A stretch of DNA of 64,000 bases from Scalesia atractyloides. Lineage: Eukaryota; Streptophyta; Magnoliopsida; Asterales; Asteraceae. Below are positions 31,930 to 43,496 of the stretch, piece by piece. A model generated the notes under the pieces. That model was not told the origin of the DNA, searched no databases, and saw only the letters and a list, made by a program, of their open reading frames with translations. The DNA lies in contig CAMTDV010000012.1 of NCBI GenBank assembly GCA_947069175.1, forward strand, positions 40,518,341 to 40,582,340. The letters run 5' to 3'. A program made the position numbers and the translations under genes. Position 1 is the stretch's first letter. Every line of letters begins with the position of its first letter.

Positions 31930-32819
31930 TTTTTTATATAACTAATTTGAAAAAGAATTATAGTAAATATAAAACTCATGCATTTAATCTTTAATATAAT
32001 ATAATACACACATTTTTTTTTATCTTTTATTATATTCAAACCTACAAATGTTTATTACAATTTTTTTAGTTTAGTTAATATTATAATATTGTATTATATA
32101 ATATTGTTCTTTGTTTAGTTTAATTAATATTATATTGTATAAATATTATTTTATGTTATATGCTATTATGTTATATTATATCATAGTATGTAATATTATA
32201 TTATATGATATTATATATTATATTATTTGTTAGTCCGAATATAATAAAAGAGAAAAAATGTGTGTATATTATATTTAAGATAATATGCATGAGCTTTTTA
32301 AAAATAGTTATCTAAAATTTATTAAAAAAAACCTAAACAATGTCCCTGCTTTAGTTTTTTGTCATAATAGACGTTGTAAATGTATGTATATAATTTAGAA
32401 TATATTGTTAATATTGTGTTAGCATATTTTATAATATTAGTTACAATATAATGGTTTTATATTTTTTTAAAGTTAATTAAATAGATAGTAATTGTGGTTT
32501 ATTGAATGTAACACCCTTGAGTACTAACAAAAAATTTTATAAGGGTATTAAGTTATTTTACACTGATTTAACAGAAAAATTATCGGTAGTTACCTTAATA
32601 TTTAAAGGTATCATAAAATCGAAACTATTGAACCTGAACCTGTTAAAAAAATAAGTTAATACTCAAAGGTTTTATTTTTAATAAACCAAAAGACCCATCT
32701 TTGTAATTAACTCTAAGTTTGTCATTTGGATTTTGAGACCTTAAATAAGAAGGGATGTATTGAAATTTAAAAAATAACTATAGATAGTAGTAATGAAATG
32801 AGATGTAAGAGTTAAATAT

Positions 32820-33600
32820 GTAGTTGGTATATGTGGTTTGTAAATATTACAAATTTAGTTATAGTGGTTTAATAATTACACACTTGATTCTAGTTGTTGT
32901 AATTTTTGTATTTGGGTGATCCTTATTACTAACCTACATTAAGTGTTTTAGTTAAATACGTGTTAACAAGATTACCTTTGAGATAAAAAAATAAAGCAAT
33001 TTAAAAAAAAGTAAAAAAATATAAAACAAGGGACCCACCCCCATCATCTTCTTCATCATGGTGAGTACCCCGACCCTCATCCCCGCTTCCCACCCCAACC
33101 CCCTCGTTTCCATCGGCGCCCCCTACACCAGTGACCACCCTTCCACCGGAGACCACAACAATCGTAACTCCGAATGCTGCAATCTGTTAAAGACTCACCC
33201 TTCAAAGCTTAAACTTTCAAGCAAGAATCTAAACAATAAAAAACTAATTTCAATTTCCGCAAGAATCTAAACAATAAACAACTAGTTTCAATTTTTATCA
33301 GGACAAGTAAAAAAAGAAAATAATATATAAATAAAAACCTATGGGAGCAGCCAGATTCACAACGGTTGGATGCCCTCTTTGCTGCATGGGCTTAAAAATA
33401 GGAATCAGCAGTTTCTCGTTAGAGGCCAGACAATTTCTAGGCAGCGATGGTTTAGAAAACCGAGTGTAAAAATTGCAACCACCAGGATCAAGTGTATAAT
33501 TATTGAACTATCGGGATCAAGTTTGCAAAACTTGCAACCACGGGGTCAAGTGTGTAATTAAGGGTCAAGTGTGTAATTATTGAACCACTGGTATTTAACT
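32820..33600. mobile_element. Foldback element with GC-richer interior
   Basis: ATAATTACACACTTGATTCTAG near 32870 is inverted at 33470-33590 (GATCAAGTGTATAATTATTGAA, repeated with variants), giving terminal repeats. The interior 33030-33200 is clearly richer in C (CCCACCCCCATCATCTTC and following) and contains an open stretch from 33058, which looks like captured host sequence but belongs to no family I recognise. Target duplication not determined. Confidence 0.5.
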
Positions 33601-35997
33601 TAAAATTTTCATTTGGATTCCTTGGAGGATGTACAGAAATGTATAGAAATGTATAGAGGTATGCATAGTAGTAAAATGGGGAGGACACATAGTATACAGT
33701 AACTTAATTTTTAAAAAAACTTCATTTGAACATCTCAAGTATGAGAGGATATCAAAATGTAACTGAATAAAAAAAAAGCTTATACACAATGGAGTTTAAT
33801 GTTTTTTCGTTAACAGTTCAATATAAATTTCATTAAAAACGAAGTTGGATTTAAAATAATTTGGTACCGTAGGCATCCGATTTTTACTCCTATCATATCG
33901 AAACTGTCCGAACAATATCGGTACCTGGTATTCATTTTTTGGTTTCTAATGTCGACGTAAACAACTCCGAGCACTGGTTCATATCAATACGGTAGCAAAC
34001 CGATACCTACCAAACAAAGTCAGTGCCGGTATTCATTTTAAGGCTTTTGGTTTTGATTCTATTCAAGTATCGTACTACTACTGTGGCAAACCAAACCATC
34101 GATATTATTAGAACCTATAGCGAGTGCCGGTACGGAGTTGTATTCAATATAGAGTGTTTTTTAATCTAGGTTATATCGAGTGTGGGTAACATACCATTGT
34201 TGTGACGAACCGCACCGAACCAATACCGACAACTTTGTGGTTTTCAATTGATTAAACATGTCAATATTTTTTTTGGGTATATCACAACTTTGTTATTATT
34301 ATCTTTGGTTTTCTTTTTCGGATTCTATATTGAGTGTTGGTATCATACCAACTCGATGTATCGTGCCATAACATAAGACCATCGAATAACTAAAACAAAA
34401 ATTCATGTAAGTTAAATTTATATATGTGTGTGTATGTGTCGTTCGAAAAGAAAAAAGTATTATATGTGTGTATATTATATAGTTAATATAAACAGCAGGT
34501 TACGTATCTAACAAGAACTAGCAAAAATACTTGTGTAAGTTACATAGCTAATATAAAAAGCAGCTTACGTATCTAACAAAACTAGCAAAAATACTTTCGC
34601 TACGCAGCGAAGGTTCGGTTGGTATGAGTTCATTTTGGTACGACACCGACACTTGGTTTAACAGCTGAAAGAAAATCATAAAAAGAAATTTACATCGGAT
34701 ATTATCGTTTTAGAGCGTTAAACTGAAAAAAGAATAATATTTTTGAAACTAAAACAAAAGTCTTAAAAATAATTTAAAAAAAACAATGATGAAATCACCA
34801 CAGGGTGAACATTAACAAACATCAAAACCTGAGTGGTATTATTTAAAAAATATATATAAGTTAAAACTCAAGTGTTGATATCGTTTAGGATGACACTTGG
34901 AAATTCTAAAGTGTCTATAGATCAAAAGAAAACAAAAAAGACATGAAAAGGAAGTGTAAAATTTATATATGTTATGGAACTTTTATGAAACTTTTCTGTA
35001 AGTTTTGGTAATTATTTTGTAATAAAATAACTGAACCAATTATTAAAAATATATATAAGTTAAAACTCAAGTGTTGATATCGTTTAAAATAAATAATTTC
35101 CTTTATATATTTAATAATTTAAAATAAAAATACAAAAAAAATATAAAATCTGATTAATAAATATTAGATGAATTTTATTAATTTCTCTAGATTTTAACAT
35201 ATACAAAATATAATAACATGTTGATTGTTATTATTAAGAATAATCAGGATTATTTATTCTAGAATTACAAATACACATTTATATATTATTTGAATAATAT
35301 ATTTTACATATTTCAAATCTTCAAATAGGAGAACCCAATTTCCTAGATTTATTTTTATGTCATTGTTTTCATGTATTTCTTTTCACCGACGTGCAAGAAC
35401 AATGTGTCGTTATGTGTTTTGTTTACTTGTTTATATTATTGCATATACATGTATCTATTTCTTACACACTTTGTGTCTATTGTTTCATGTGGATCCATTG
35501 GTTGACCGTGACTATGAGATGTACGTATCGCCTCAATATTCTTAGGCTGACCCTTTATTCATAACTATAGTTATGGGAAGATCATTGATTTTTATTATTT
35601 ATTGTTCTGGAATTGTTGTGTTGAGTATATGCTATGATTTTCGGTTGAGTGGTGATTGTATGGTATTGTTGGTATAGTTGGATTGTTATGGATATATCGT
35701 TACACTTAAGGTTGCATGCTATATCATTTAAATAATATAAATAATGAAGAAAATGTTTTTTTGAACTAAGACTATTCATCAACTTTATGTTGACGCAAAA
35801 ACTATTTTTGCGCATGATACAGGTAACAATGTGTGATTGAGTTGAAGATGAAGACATGTAGGGTATGCCTTAGTTTAATAATTGAATTTTATTTTATAAT
35901 TTATGACTTTGGAATTTGTATGAATTATATGAGACTTCTATGGTATGTGTGAAATTTTATTTTGAACATGCTTTAAATATTAAACTTATAATAGTTG
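33601..35997. other. AT-rich repeat graveyard, no gene
   Basis: Holds further copies of a short degenerate repeat (GAGGATGTA...AAATGTA..., also at 28090, 32750 and 33725) and a stretch of GGTACC/GATACC-rich decayed repeats (33860-34370). A 40-bp duplication lies at 34490-34600 (TTACGTATCTAACAA, CTAGCAAAAATACT), ending in the perfect hairpin TTCGCTACGCAGCGAA (34599-34614). A segment built on GTTAAAACTCAAGTGTTGAT is repeated at 34860 and 35059. From 35300 plain AT-rich DNA. Confidence 0.55.
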
Positions 35998-36315
35998 TCA
36001 TGAGCTATGGACAATATATCGTTCCGACTGATAATCTGCTGCGAGTCGAGCTATGACAACACTGAAAGCGCTATTAAGTGTCACCTTTTTCCCATTCTCT
36101 CTGACCGGACAAGCCGCTGCTTGTTGGAATCCCTCCCACAGGGATCCATTACCACTTAGACTGACCTTCACACTAAGTAAATTCAGAAATACTTCCCCCC
36201 AATAAAGATCGCTCGCCTTAGGAACATGATCTATGCTTTTACCGAGTAGCATGGGGAGTCCTTCAATTAGACATGGGATCCCTTCAAGGCACTTCTTAAT
36301 AAGTGTCCTCACCAT
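35998..36315 (-). other. Unrecognised ORF, 105 codons
   Basis: An open frame on the - strand immediately beside, and facing away from, the + strand gag fragment; the + strand gag frame begins to be readable inside its upstream part. It has no signal peptide, membrane segment or motif known to me. It is probably antisense of decayed retroelement sequence. Listed because nothing else explains the stretch. Confidence 0.25.
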
Positions 36316-36612
36316 GGCATGGAGGAGTGGAGGATTGTAGAGAAATTCTACAATGGAGATTCTGAGGTAACTAAACGCCTCCTCGACACCACTGTCAGCG
36401 GTAACATGATGAAAATCAAAACCGCTGAAGAGTGTTTAGAGATGATAGAGGACTTAGCCATTAGTACATACAGTGAGCCCAACTCTAGGGGGTGTTACTG
36501 TTGTCTCCAAAGGTCGTAGATGCTAGCACTGTTTTAGCGGCCCAAGTAGAGTCTTTAGTGAAGGTGGTGAAGGAAGGATAGGATAAGTTGACTGTTAGGT
36601 GTGAGGTTGACG
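36271..36612 (+). pseudogene. gag part 1 of an old Ty3/gypsy element
   Basis: The + strand reads KCPHHGMEEW and IVEKFYNG, then LLDTTVSGNMM, ECLEMIEDLA and, after a frame change, VDASTVLAAQVESLVK ending in RCEVD at the junction. This is the C-terminal half of the capsid domain of Athila/Tat-type gag, just ahead of its zinc knuckle. Coding sequence is cut at 36612 by the Athila LTR and resumes at 53150. Confidence 0.8.
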
Positions 36613-38447
36613 TGTGTGTATATATACATGTTTTTACAATAAATTTTACGCACGAACTCGGTTTTGATATTTATAAAAATGATTTATACCTTAACATTAA
36701 AACACACACAAAAGTACAAGTGTACCCTATCGTATATGTAGTAAAGTATGGGTAAGAACCAGATGTCGATCCATGGACACGGGCAGGCGGCCATGTACTA
36801 AACCGTTGTCATTTGTCTACCGGTAAAAAGATATGTGAAATAGTTTTTAACTAAAAATTTCTAAAAATATATTTTAAAACATATAAGACTCCAAATACAA
36901 AATTATAATTTCTTTTCTTTTTGTCTTGTTTTATAAACAACCTAAGCATGTTAACTAAGTTGGAAATGTTGCAAAGGCACTTGATCAATCTTCCAATTAT
37001 AAAGACAATTAATATCCCTTTCAGGAATCCTAACATGATAATTATTCGGAAAGTTAACGCGATAAACACACTTTAACCACCTAAAATTATCCATTAACGA
37101 GCTATTGATATATTTTCATGCAATCTTTTAAAAATAAGTTAGTCATCCATTAAGAGTTTTCTAACCTCACTTTATCAAGGAAAGCAATACCGATAACATA
37201 ATACAACCACCAAGACAAGCATAAAGTAGATCATATCACAAACTTATCCATTTTGCAAGTCTTAAACATAAATCTACCAAGTTGGCGATTTTAACCAAAA
37301 ATACTCAACAAAGATTATGACCTATGTTAAGAACTCGTAATAACACCATCTAACCCGTTAGAGCCCTTACGTGTACGAAAGCATTCTTGATCAAAATCAG
37401 AATTTTCTTTTATTAAACCAATACCCATTTCTAGTTTCATGGTGTAAACACATTAACAAGTTAATAGTTTACTAACAAATGATTAATTATGGGGTTTTTT
37501 TTCAACTTATCCTAACTAACCATTTATTAATCATCCAAGATAAACAACCTCGATCAAGAATCCAACATCAATGAACCAAGTTTGCCATATGATCATCAAG
37601 ATTCAAACATGAACAAGTTGCCTAAGCTTCATTCCAACATAATTACAAACTAAAGATTGTTCATAAAACAAATATCTTAATAGCATTCATAATAATAATA
37701 CATAAACATCAGCTCAATGCTTACAAATGTGCTTAAAATGTATGTTAAGAACAAGAAATCAAACCATAAACAAGCAAGGATTTGATGGATTGGATGATGG
37801 ATAAGCTTCTTGCAACCTTGAGGCTTGAAATCGTCTCAACCAGGAAGCTCTCGGACCTCAGAAGTCGCCTAGAAGCTTGGAAAATTACCCAACATTTCGA
37901 TCAGTACGTCTGCTCTGTTTTATAGAGAAATTCATATCCGCACGGCCGTGCACTTTATGTGTACACCCGTGCAGTCATCAACATGACGTCAGCTTGCAGG
38001 GTATGGGTCGACAAGTGGACGTTTGGGCGGCAAAGTCTTCAATTGCACGTCGTGCACTTGGTTCGCACGGGCTGCAGGGTCTCTGGATAACCTATTGATC
38101 GATGTTCAGCCAGTGCACGGAGTGCACCTGGGTCGCACGCCATGCATGCCGAGAAGTCAGCTGCACTACCTTGTGCCTGCTAGTGCTCCCGAGATTGCAA
38201 GTCGCGCACGGTCGTGCCGATGACTTGCATGGCCGTGCGTGAGCTGTAACTTCAACAATTTCTCTAGAATTCATCCGGAACATTCGTTAATCCCACTTTT
38301 TCTCCAACTTTGTCTGTGGCACGCCGTTTAGGACCTGAAAATATAAAAGTGACCGATTGAGTACCTAAACGATGAAGTTTTAGCCAAAAACGCATGAAAC
38401 GGGAGTAAAATGAGGTACCTTAAATATGTATATTTTAACGTATATCA
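36613..38447 (-). repeat. 3' LTR of the Athila element
   Basis: On the - strand begins TGATATACG beside the polypurine tract and ends at TGTGTGTATATATAC on the + strand border. It is collinear with the copy at 51374-53149. It contains CG-rich palindromes such as GCACGGCCGTGC (37940-37951), GCACGGTCGTGC (38206-38217) and GCATGGCCGTGC (38227-38238). Confidence 0.9.
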
Positions 38448-40131
38448 AACCTCCCCACACTTGAACTTTTGCTTGTCCTCAAGCAAACTTAAAGCAAAAG
38501 AACGCGGGTTTCCGAAGGACCCGGACGTCTAATATTTTATAACGCTACATAAATATTCGGTGGTCAACTAGTTCTTCAAAAAGTCAACATAGAGATTTCA
38601 AACCGAACAAGCATATGCAAATATAAGCAAAGATAACCAAAAAGCAATGATTCCACTTCCGATCGACTTAACATGCAAATTCTCACATTTCTCACAATGT
38701 TCACACACACTTAGTTATATTTATTGATCATACATGTAATGTGTATGTGTAAAACACTCACGCTAAGGCGATGAGTCATGCAATGTCATAAGCTTGTCAA
38801 AAGATCTAATCTCCACCAACTAGTATGCGAAAAAGCATAAATCAAGATGTCTTTAAGGGTTGTAATGATAGGCAATGGTTTCCGGTAGGAAAGGGACATT
38901 TAAAAGTGGTTAAATGGTTAAAACTCGGTCGGTTATTTCTAACAAGCGCAAATGAATTACAACTATACATAAGTAAAGCATAAACAGACGATTTTGACCA
39001 TATCGAGCTAGTCAACGAGATTGTACTTTTCGGCACTTAAAATTGCTCCGATTTGATCTTCTTTATTCTATTTTTGGTTGTTGTTTTCTGTTTTTTTTTT
39101 TACTTTTTTTTGAACAATCTAAAGATTCGCAAGTTAGATAATAACCATAACCGAGTTTTAACACAAAGGTTCAACAGTAAAAGGCTAAATTTGGCTAAGT
39201 GGGTTAAATGGGTGTAAACGGAAAAACACGGGAAATAGGCTCAATATGGTTTGACTAATGGAATGATGGTGGTTACGGAAAATAAACAAAGAAAAAGGCT
39301 AACACAAAAGGGATATCTAAGTGCCTCTATCACATTCATGCCCTTTTTACATATTCATGATCTTGAAAAGTATACTAATGACAAGTTCTACATTACATGA
39401 AACATCCGGCTCACTCGTATTCCGAACAAAAACAAGCATGTTAAGAATTGAAAGGCTCAAATATGCTCACATAATTGAAGGAATGGGTATGAATGTAAAG
39501 ATAAACATGCAAGCTTTCTTTTTGTTTGTCACACTTTTAGTTATCATTACTTTTAAAAATCAATTTGACTTGTCGGTTTTGATTGTATCTGATGCTCTCT
39601 AAAAACACAACTGACCGTTTTTATATAAAGATTTTTATTTTATTTTATTTTTTATTATTTTTTATACGTATATACGAGGAAAAACAAAGTTACGCAAGTT
39701 AAACCCCTCCCCACACTTGAATTTCACATTGTCCCCAATGTGAACCAAAATTTAGTTACGCAACTATCAATAGCGAAACTAAAGTGTGAAAAAGGTGAAT
39801 AATACTCCCCTCAAGTTGAAGAACACTTGGAGATATTTGGCTTGATCGTCTTTCTTTTCAACTCTGTGTGCGTCTCCATGTGCCTGCAAAGCTTGTCAAA
39901 CTGACCAAAACGCAGGCAACGCAAATGATCAAGAGACGAAATACATAAAGTTTCATCCATTGGTTAAAAATTAAATAAAACAAGTAATAATAAAGTGTTT
40001 TAAAAAGTAATACATATCCGCGGGGTTTTAAAGAAAATATTGTCAACATGAAAAACCCCAAAGAAAAACAAAGGAAACTATAAAAATAAATAATGAAACC
40101 AGCAACTTCAAACTCTACACTCTGTCCTCCA
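38448..40131 (-). other. Athila 3' non-coding region with two polypurine tracts
   Basis: CTCCCCACACTT (+ strand; AAGTGTGGGGAG on the - strand) occurs at 38451-38462 next to the 3' LTR and again at 39707-39718. Each copy is followed on the + strand by a perfect stem-loop: TTTGCTTG/CAAGCAAA with a TCCT loop at about 38467-38486, and TTCACATTG/CAATGTGAA with a TCCC loop at about 39721-39742. The 1.2 kb between them has no coding sequence; the open frame at 39321-39602 on the + strand shows no family features. Confidence 0.75.
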
Positions 40132-41391
40132 CTAATCCTCCTCCTCGTCTTGGCGCGCACCCGATGGGCCCGCCTCGTCATGTCCCGGGTTCCCAAATGG
40201 GAACTGCGGAGGATCGCCAAAGTAGTTTGGGAAGGCGTTGTGCAGCCCTCCGAAGATGTAGGAGAATCCGGCATGCATCTCTTCTCTCATCATGTTTTGG
40301 TTCACCTGCATCTGTTGGAATTGCCGATAGAACTCTGGGTACGAATGGATGAAAGATGGCCAATCCTGGTGCACCTGATACTCCTGCTGGTGTTGGTACT
40401 AGTGCTGCTACTGGTGACCCGGTGGTGGTCCTATAAATGCGTCCTCGTGAGCATGTGCCTCGTGGACATGCTCCATTTCGACATCCTCTTGTACCTCGTC
40501 CTCTGGTAGCGGTGGGAGTGGGTCCCAAATTTCCCCATTTAGGCCCCTCAACCTTGACGTTTCCTGTATCCACTATTAGGCCCATTGCCCTCAGAGAACG
40601 AAGATCCACGTCACACCAGCGTCAGATCATTGACTACATTATCCGTCATTATCCCAATAGCGTGAGCGAGCTGGGTCACATACTCCCCACCGTGAATCTC
40701 GCTACTCGTCGACCTCCCTGCACTATTTATGAAGAATTCGGCTATTCGGGCGGCAAGGTTGACATGTACCCCATTCACTATGGAGTACAAGAAAAGCAAG
40801 TATGTTTGGACAGTTCCCAGAACTGTCCATGCGCCCACAGATGGTGTGGCTCATTACCTGGTGAAGAACCCTAAAGAGTGGGTCCCTCAGTCTCGACGCT
40901 TTGGCTCTTCTAGCCTCGTAAGGTGGCCCGATTGCCACATGAGCCCAGAAGTCTGCTCTATCTTCATTACTGTCGAACTTGTAGATATTGGTAAAAAGCT
41001 TGGTGTCTATGTCTTCGTCATTATAAATACCTAGCTTTCTTCCGAGCTTCGCCACTGACCACTTATGCCACCTACCCCCGAGCCTGAACTGTATAATTTT
41101 TGCATTCTTGAAATCTGGGTTCTCGCTGCTCAGTTTATCGTATGAGTACGAAGCGAAAAACTCTAGTGTAAGCTCGAGGTAGACGGGTCACTCCATGTTT
41201 AACAACCTCGCCATTGGGAATGAAATCATTTCTTGAAGTCTTCAGATTGGTTTAGGGCTTGCATTGCAGCCCAACTTAGCCTCCTCGGCTCCCCGATCTG
41301 GCCTCGTCGATTCCGTAATGTTTGTAGTCGGTTTACGCACGCTCTTTCCTTCTAGCTTGTCAGAGTCGAATTGGAGGAAGGGATGATCCAT
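40132..41391 (-). pseudogene. Athila ORF in the env position
   Basis: About 420 codons on the same strand as pol, broken by a few frameshifts. From the ATG at 41391 it reads MDHPFLQFDSDKLEGK, then FFASYSYDKLSSENPDF, WHKWSVAKLGRKLGIYNDED, FWAHVAIG, RDPLFRVLHQVMSHTICGR, VHVNLAARIAEFFINSAGR and GGEYVTQLAHAIG. The C-terminus has a Gln/Met-rich helix (FQQMQVNQNMMREEM) and an acidic end. This is the plant retroelement protein family found between integrase and 3' LTR in Athila-like elements. Its function is not established; no signal peptide or membrane segment is seen here, so an envelope role is not supported by this copy. Confidence 0.7.
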
Positions 41392-42450
41392 CTACACGCA
41401 TTCACACAACAAAATCAAACCAGACTTAAAAAATTTCGATCCCGGCACCAGAACAGTGTTTTCTGATCATTATGTTTCTGTTTCAGGTGGTGCATGGCCG
41501 TGCGGATCCAAAACTCAAACCTGGTTACCAGGTTCACTGCAGCGACTCAAGGCTGCACTACCGTGCGGATGAAGCGCATGGTCGTGTGTCGTCTACAGGT
41601 TTCAAAAAAATTGCTCCATTCACTGATTTCGGCCATTTTATCACAAATCAAAGTGTTTTTCTCAGTGAATGGAATGACGTTCGTGATTGGGCTTTTGATT
41701 CGCCCAATGTGTCAAGAATTTAGAGTTTGATTTGTTTTTGATGAAGAAAACCCCAATATTTCTTGAACAAGAACCCTAATCTACGCCTAAAACTAGATCA
41801 AAAGTGTAAAACATGAAAGGATTCATACCTTAACCAAAGATTAAACGGATTTCTTGCAAAAAGGGGTTAATTTTGGGAGAGGGCGAAATCAGGAATGGCA
41901 GTGCGGCTAGGGTTGCAGTTTAGAATAAGTATTTCTGAAAAAGTCGTATTTGTACTGATAAAGTGCACTGTTCAGAAAACGAGGCGCACGGCCATGCGCA
42001 GATGTGCACGGTCGTGCGGATTTAAAAAATGCAACATTTGGTTAACGGTTTCTCGGGTCGCACGGGAGTGCACACTGTCTGCACGGTAGTGCGTGTCCGA
42101 GAAAACAAGCCGCACGGTCGTTCCTTGCAGATGTAGATTTGAAGTGCACGGCCGTGCGGATCATGTGCACGGCCTGCGGCATCTGGGCATTCTACAGCAG
42201 TTTACGCAGAATGCTCCCAACTCTATTTTTCAACAAAAATCACCATCTTTTCAAGTTTTTACCTGTGTGGACAATATTTCAACTTCGGAACTTTATAAGG
42301 CTTGAATCAAAACAAATAAAACCTACACATTACCGAAAAATGAAGAAAACATAGAAGAAAGACAAAAAATTAAAATAATTACATACTTACTCCTGGCGTG
42401 CTAAATACGCCTGCTAAATTTTTTTTGAGCGAGTCGATAGCTAGACTCCC
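41392..42450 (-). other. Athila spacer rich in CG palindromes
   Basis: Between the integrase and the env-position ORF. Contains at least six GCACGG(C/T)CGTGC-type sites, e.g. near 41493, 41990, 42008 and 42145, the same motif as in the LTRs. No sustained frame on either strand. Confidence 0.6.
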
Positions 42451-42462
42451 CTCCCCACACTT
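42451..42462 (-). other. Third copy of the Athila polypurine tract
   Basis: CTCCCCACACTT on the + strand (purine-rich on the - strand) shortly after the end of the integrase region. It lacks the strong stem-loop seen beside the other two copies. Confidence 0.55.
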
Positions 42463-42755
42463 ATTACGCTTGCGGGGCGTGGAGTTCGATGACCTCCACC
42501 GCCGTATCAACCGGTCCGTTGATATAGAGCTTCAACCTGTGACCGTTGACTTTGAAAGTTACCCCGTTTGAGTCCTCGACTACACGGTTCCGTATGGGAA
42601 TATTTCTTTGACAGTGTACGGTCCCGTCCATCAGGATTTCAATTACCGGGGAATGACCGAAGCCTCGAGTTGAACAATAATACGAGATCTCCCACTTGAA
42701 ATTCCATGTGATCTCTCAAGTGCTTGTTTTGTAACCTTTTAGTGTGCTCTTTATA

Positions 42756-43490
42756 TTAGCTAGAGCTCTTGTAGGCATGACTTCTCAATTCTTGAAGCTC
42801 ATGGATTTGCAAGAAGCGAGCCTCACCGCCGCTCTTCAAATCCAAATCAGCTTTCTTTAATGCCCACAACGCCTTATATTCCAACTCGACCGGCAGATGA
42901 CACGCTTTTCTGTAAACTAGCCTATACGGAGTAGTCCCTATAGGCGTTTTATATGCAGTTCGGAAAGCCCAAAGTGCGTCATCTAGCTTCTCTGACCAAT
43001 CCTTGCGGTTCTGACCCACCGACCGCTCAAGGATTCTCTTTAATCCCCGGTTTGTGATCTCTACCTGCCCGCTTGTTTGGGGATGGTATGGTGTGGATAA
43101 TCTGTGATGAACACCATAGCGAAACAGGGCTTTTTCCAGCTGCGCATTGCAGAAATGCGTTCCTCGGTCACTTATGAGTGCCTTGGGGGTACCAAACCAG
43201 GCAAACAAACTTTTTAGAAACCTCACGACTACCCTGGCATCATTTGTGGGTAAGGCTTGTGCCTCGGCTCACTTCGACACATAGTCCACCGCTACCAGGA
43301 TATACTTGTTACCGTGTGACAATGGGAACGGGCCTATGAAGTCGGTACCCCATATATCGAATACTTCACAGACCTGAATTGCATTCTAAGGCATCTCATT
43401 ACGCGCAGATATATTTGCTGCCCTCTGGCACGTGTCGCACGCTCTCATCCACTTTTGTGCATCATGGAAGATCGTGGGCCAATTAAAAAC
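42756..43490 (-). pseudogene. Athila integrase
   Basis: Reads YILVAVDYVSK then a stop where Trp is expected (about 43270), ARVVVRFLKSLFAWFG, ISDRGTHFCN, YHPQTSGQVEITNRGLK and DDALWAFRTAYKTPIG. The catalytic triad is present (Asp in VDYVSK, Asp in SDRGTHF, Glu in GQVEITNR), so the catalytic residues survive although the frame is broken. The zinc-binding part lies upstream in the next entry. Confidence 0.9.
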
Positions 43491-43496
43491 CGGCAT

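Larger units (their letters stand above)
28195..32722. mobile_element. Old foldback element with two later insertions in its left arm
   Basis: The intact right arm (about 32230-32722) is the inverted complement of a left arm cut into three: 28195-28380, 30767-30973 and 31930-32055. Shared blocks include AACAGGTTCAG, TTTTTCTGTTAAATCA, GTTAGTACT(T/C)AA, CGTCTATTATGA and CTCATGCAT. Net arm length is about 0.5 kb on each side, and the AT-rich centre is about 32056-32230. The two interruptions are the LTR-like block and the Pack-MULE. The outermost ends are decayed and no target duplication is claimed. Confidence 0.7.

Noticed and set aside
33058..33270. 70-codon ORF in the C-rich interior of a foldback element as a gene
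   Set aside because: Starts at a bare ATG in possible captured sequence, shows no recognised motif and is followed by AT-rich DNA. Kept only as part of the element description.
39321..39602. 93-codon + strand ORF in the Athila 3' region
   Set aside because: Antisense to the element, in a non-coding segment, and its composition reflects AT-rich DNA.
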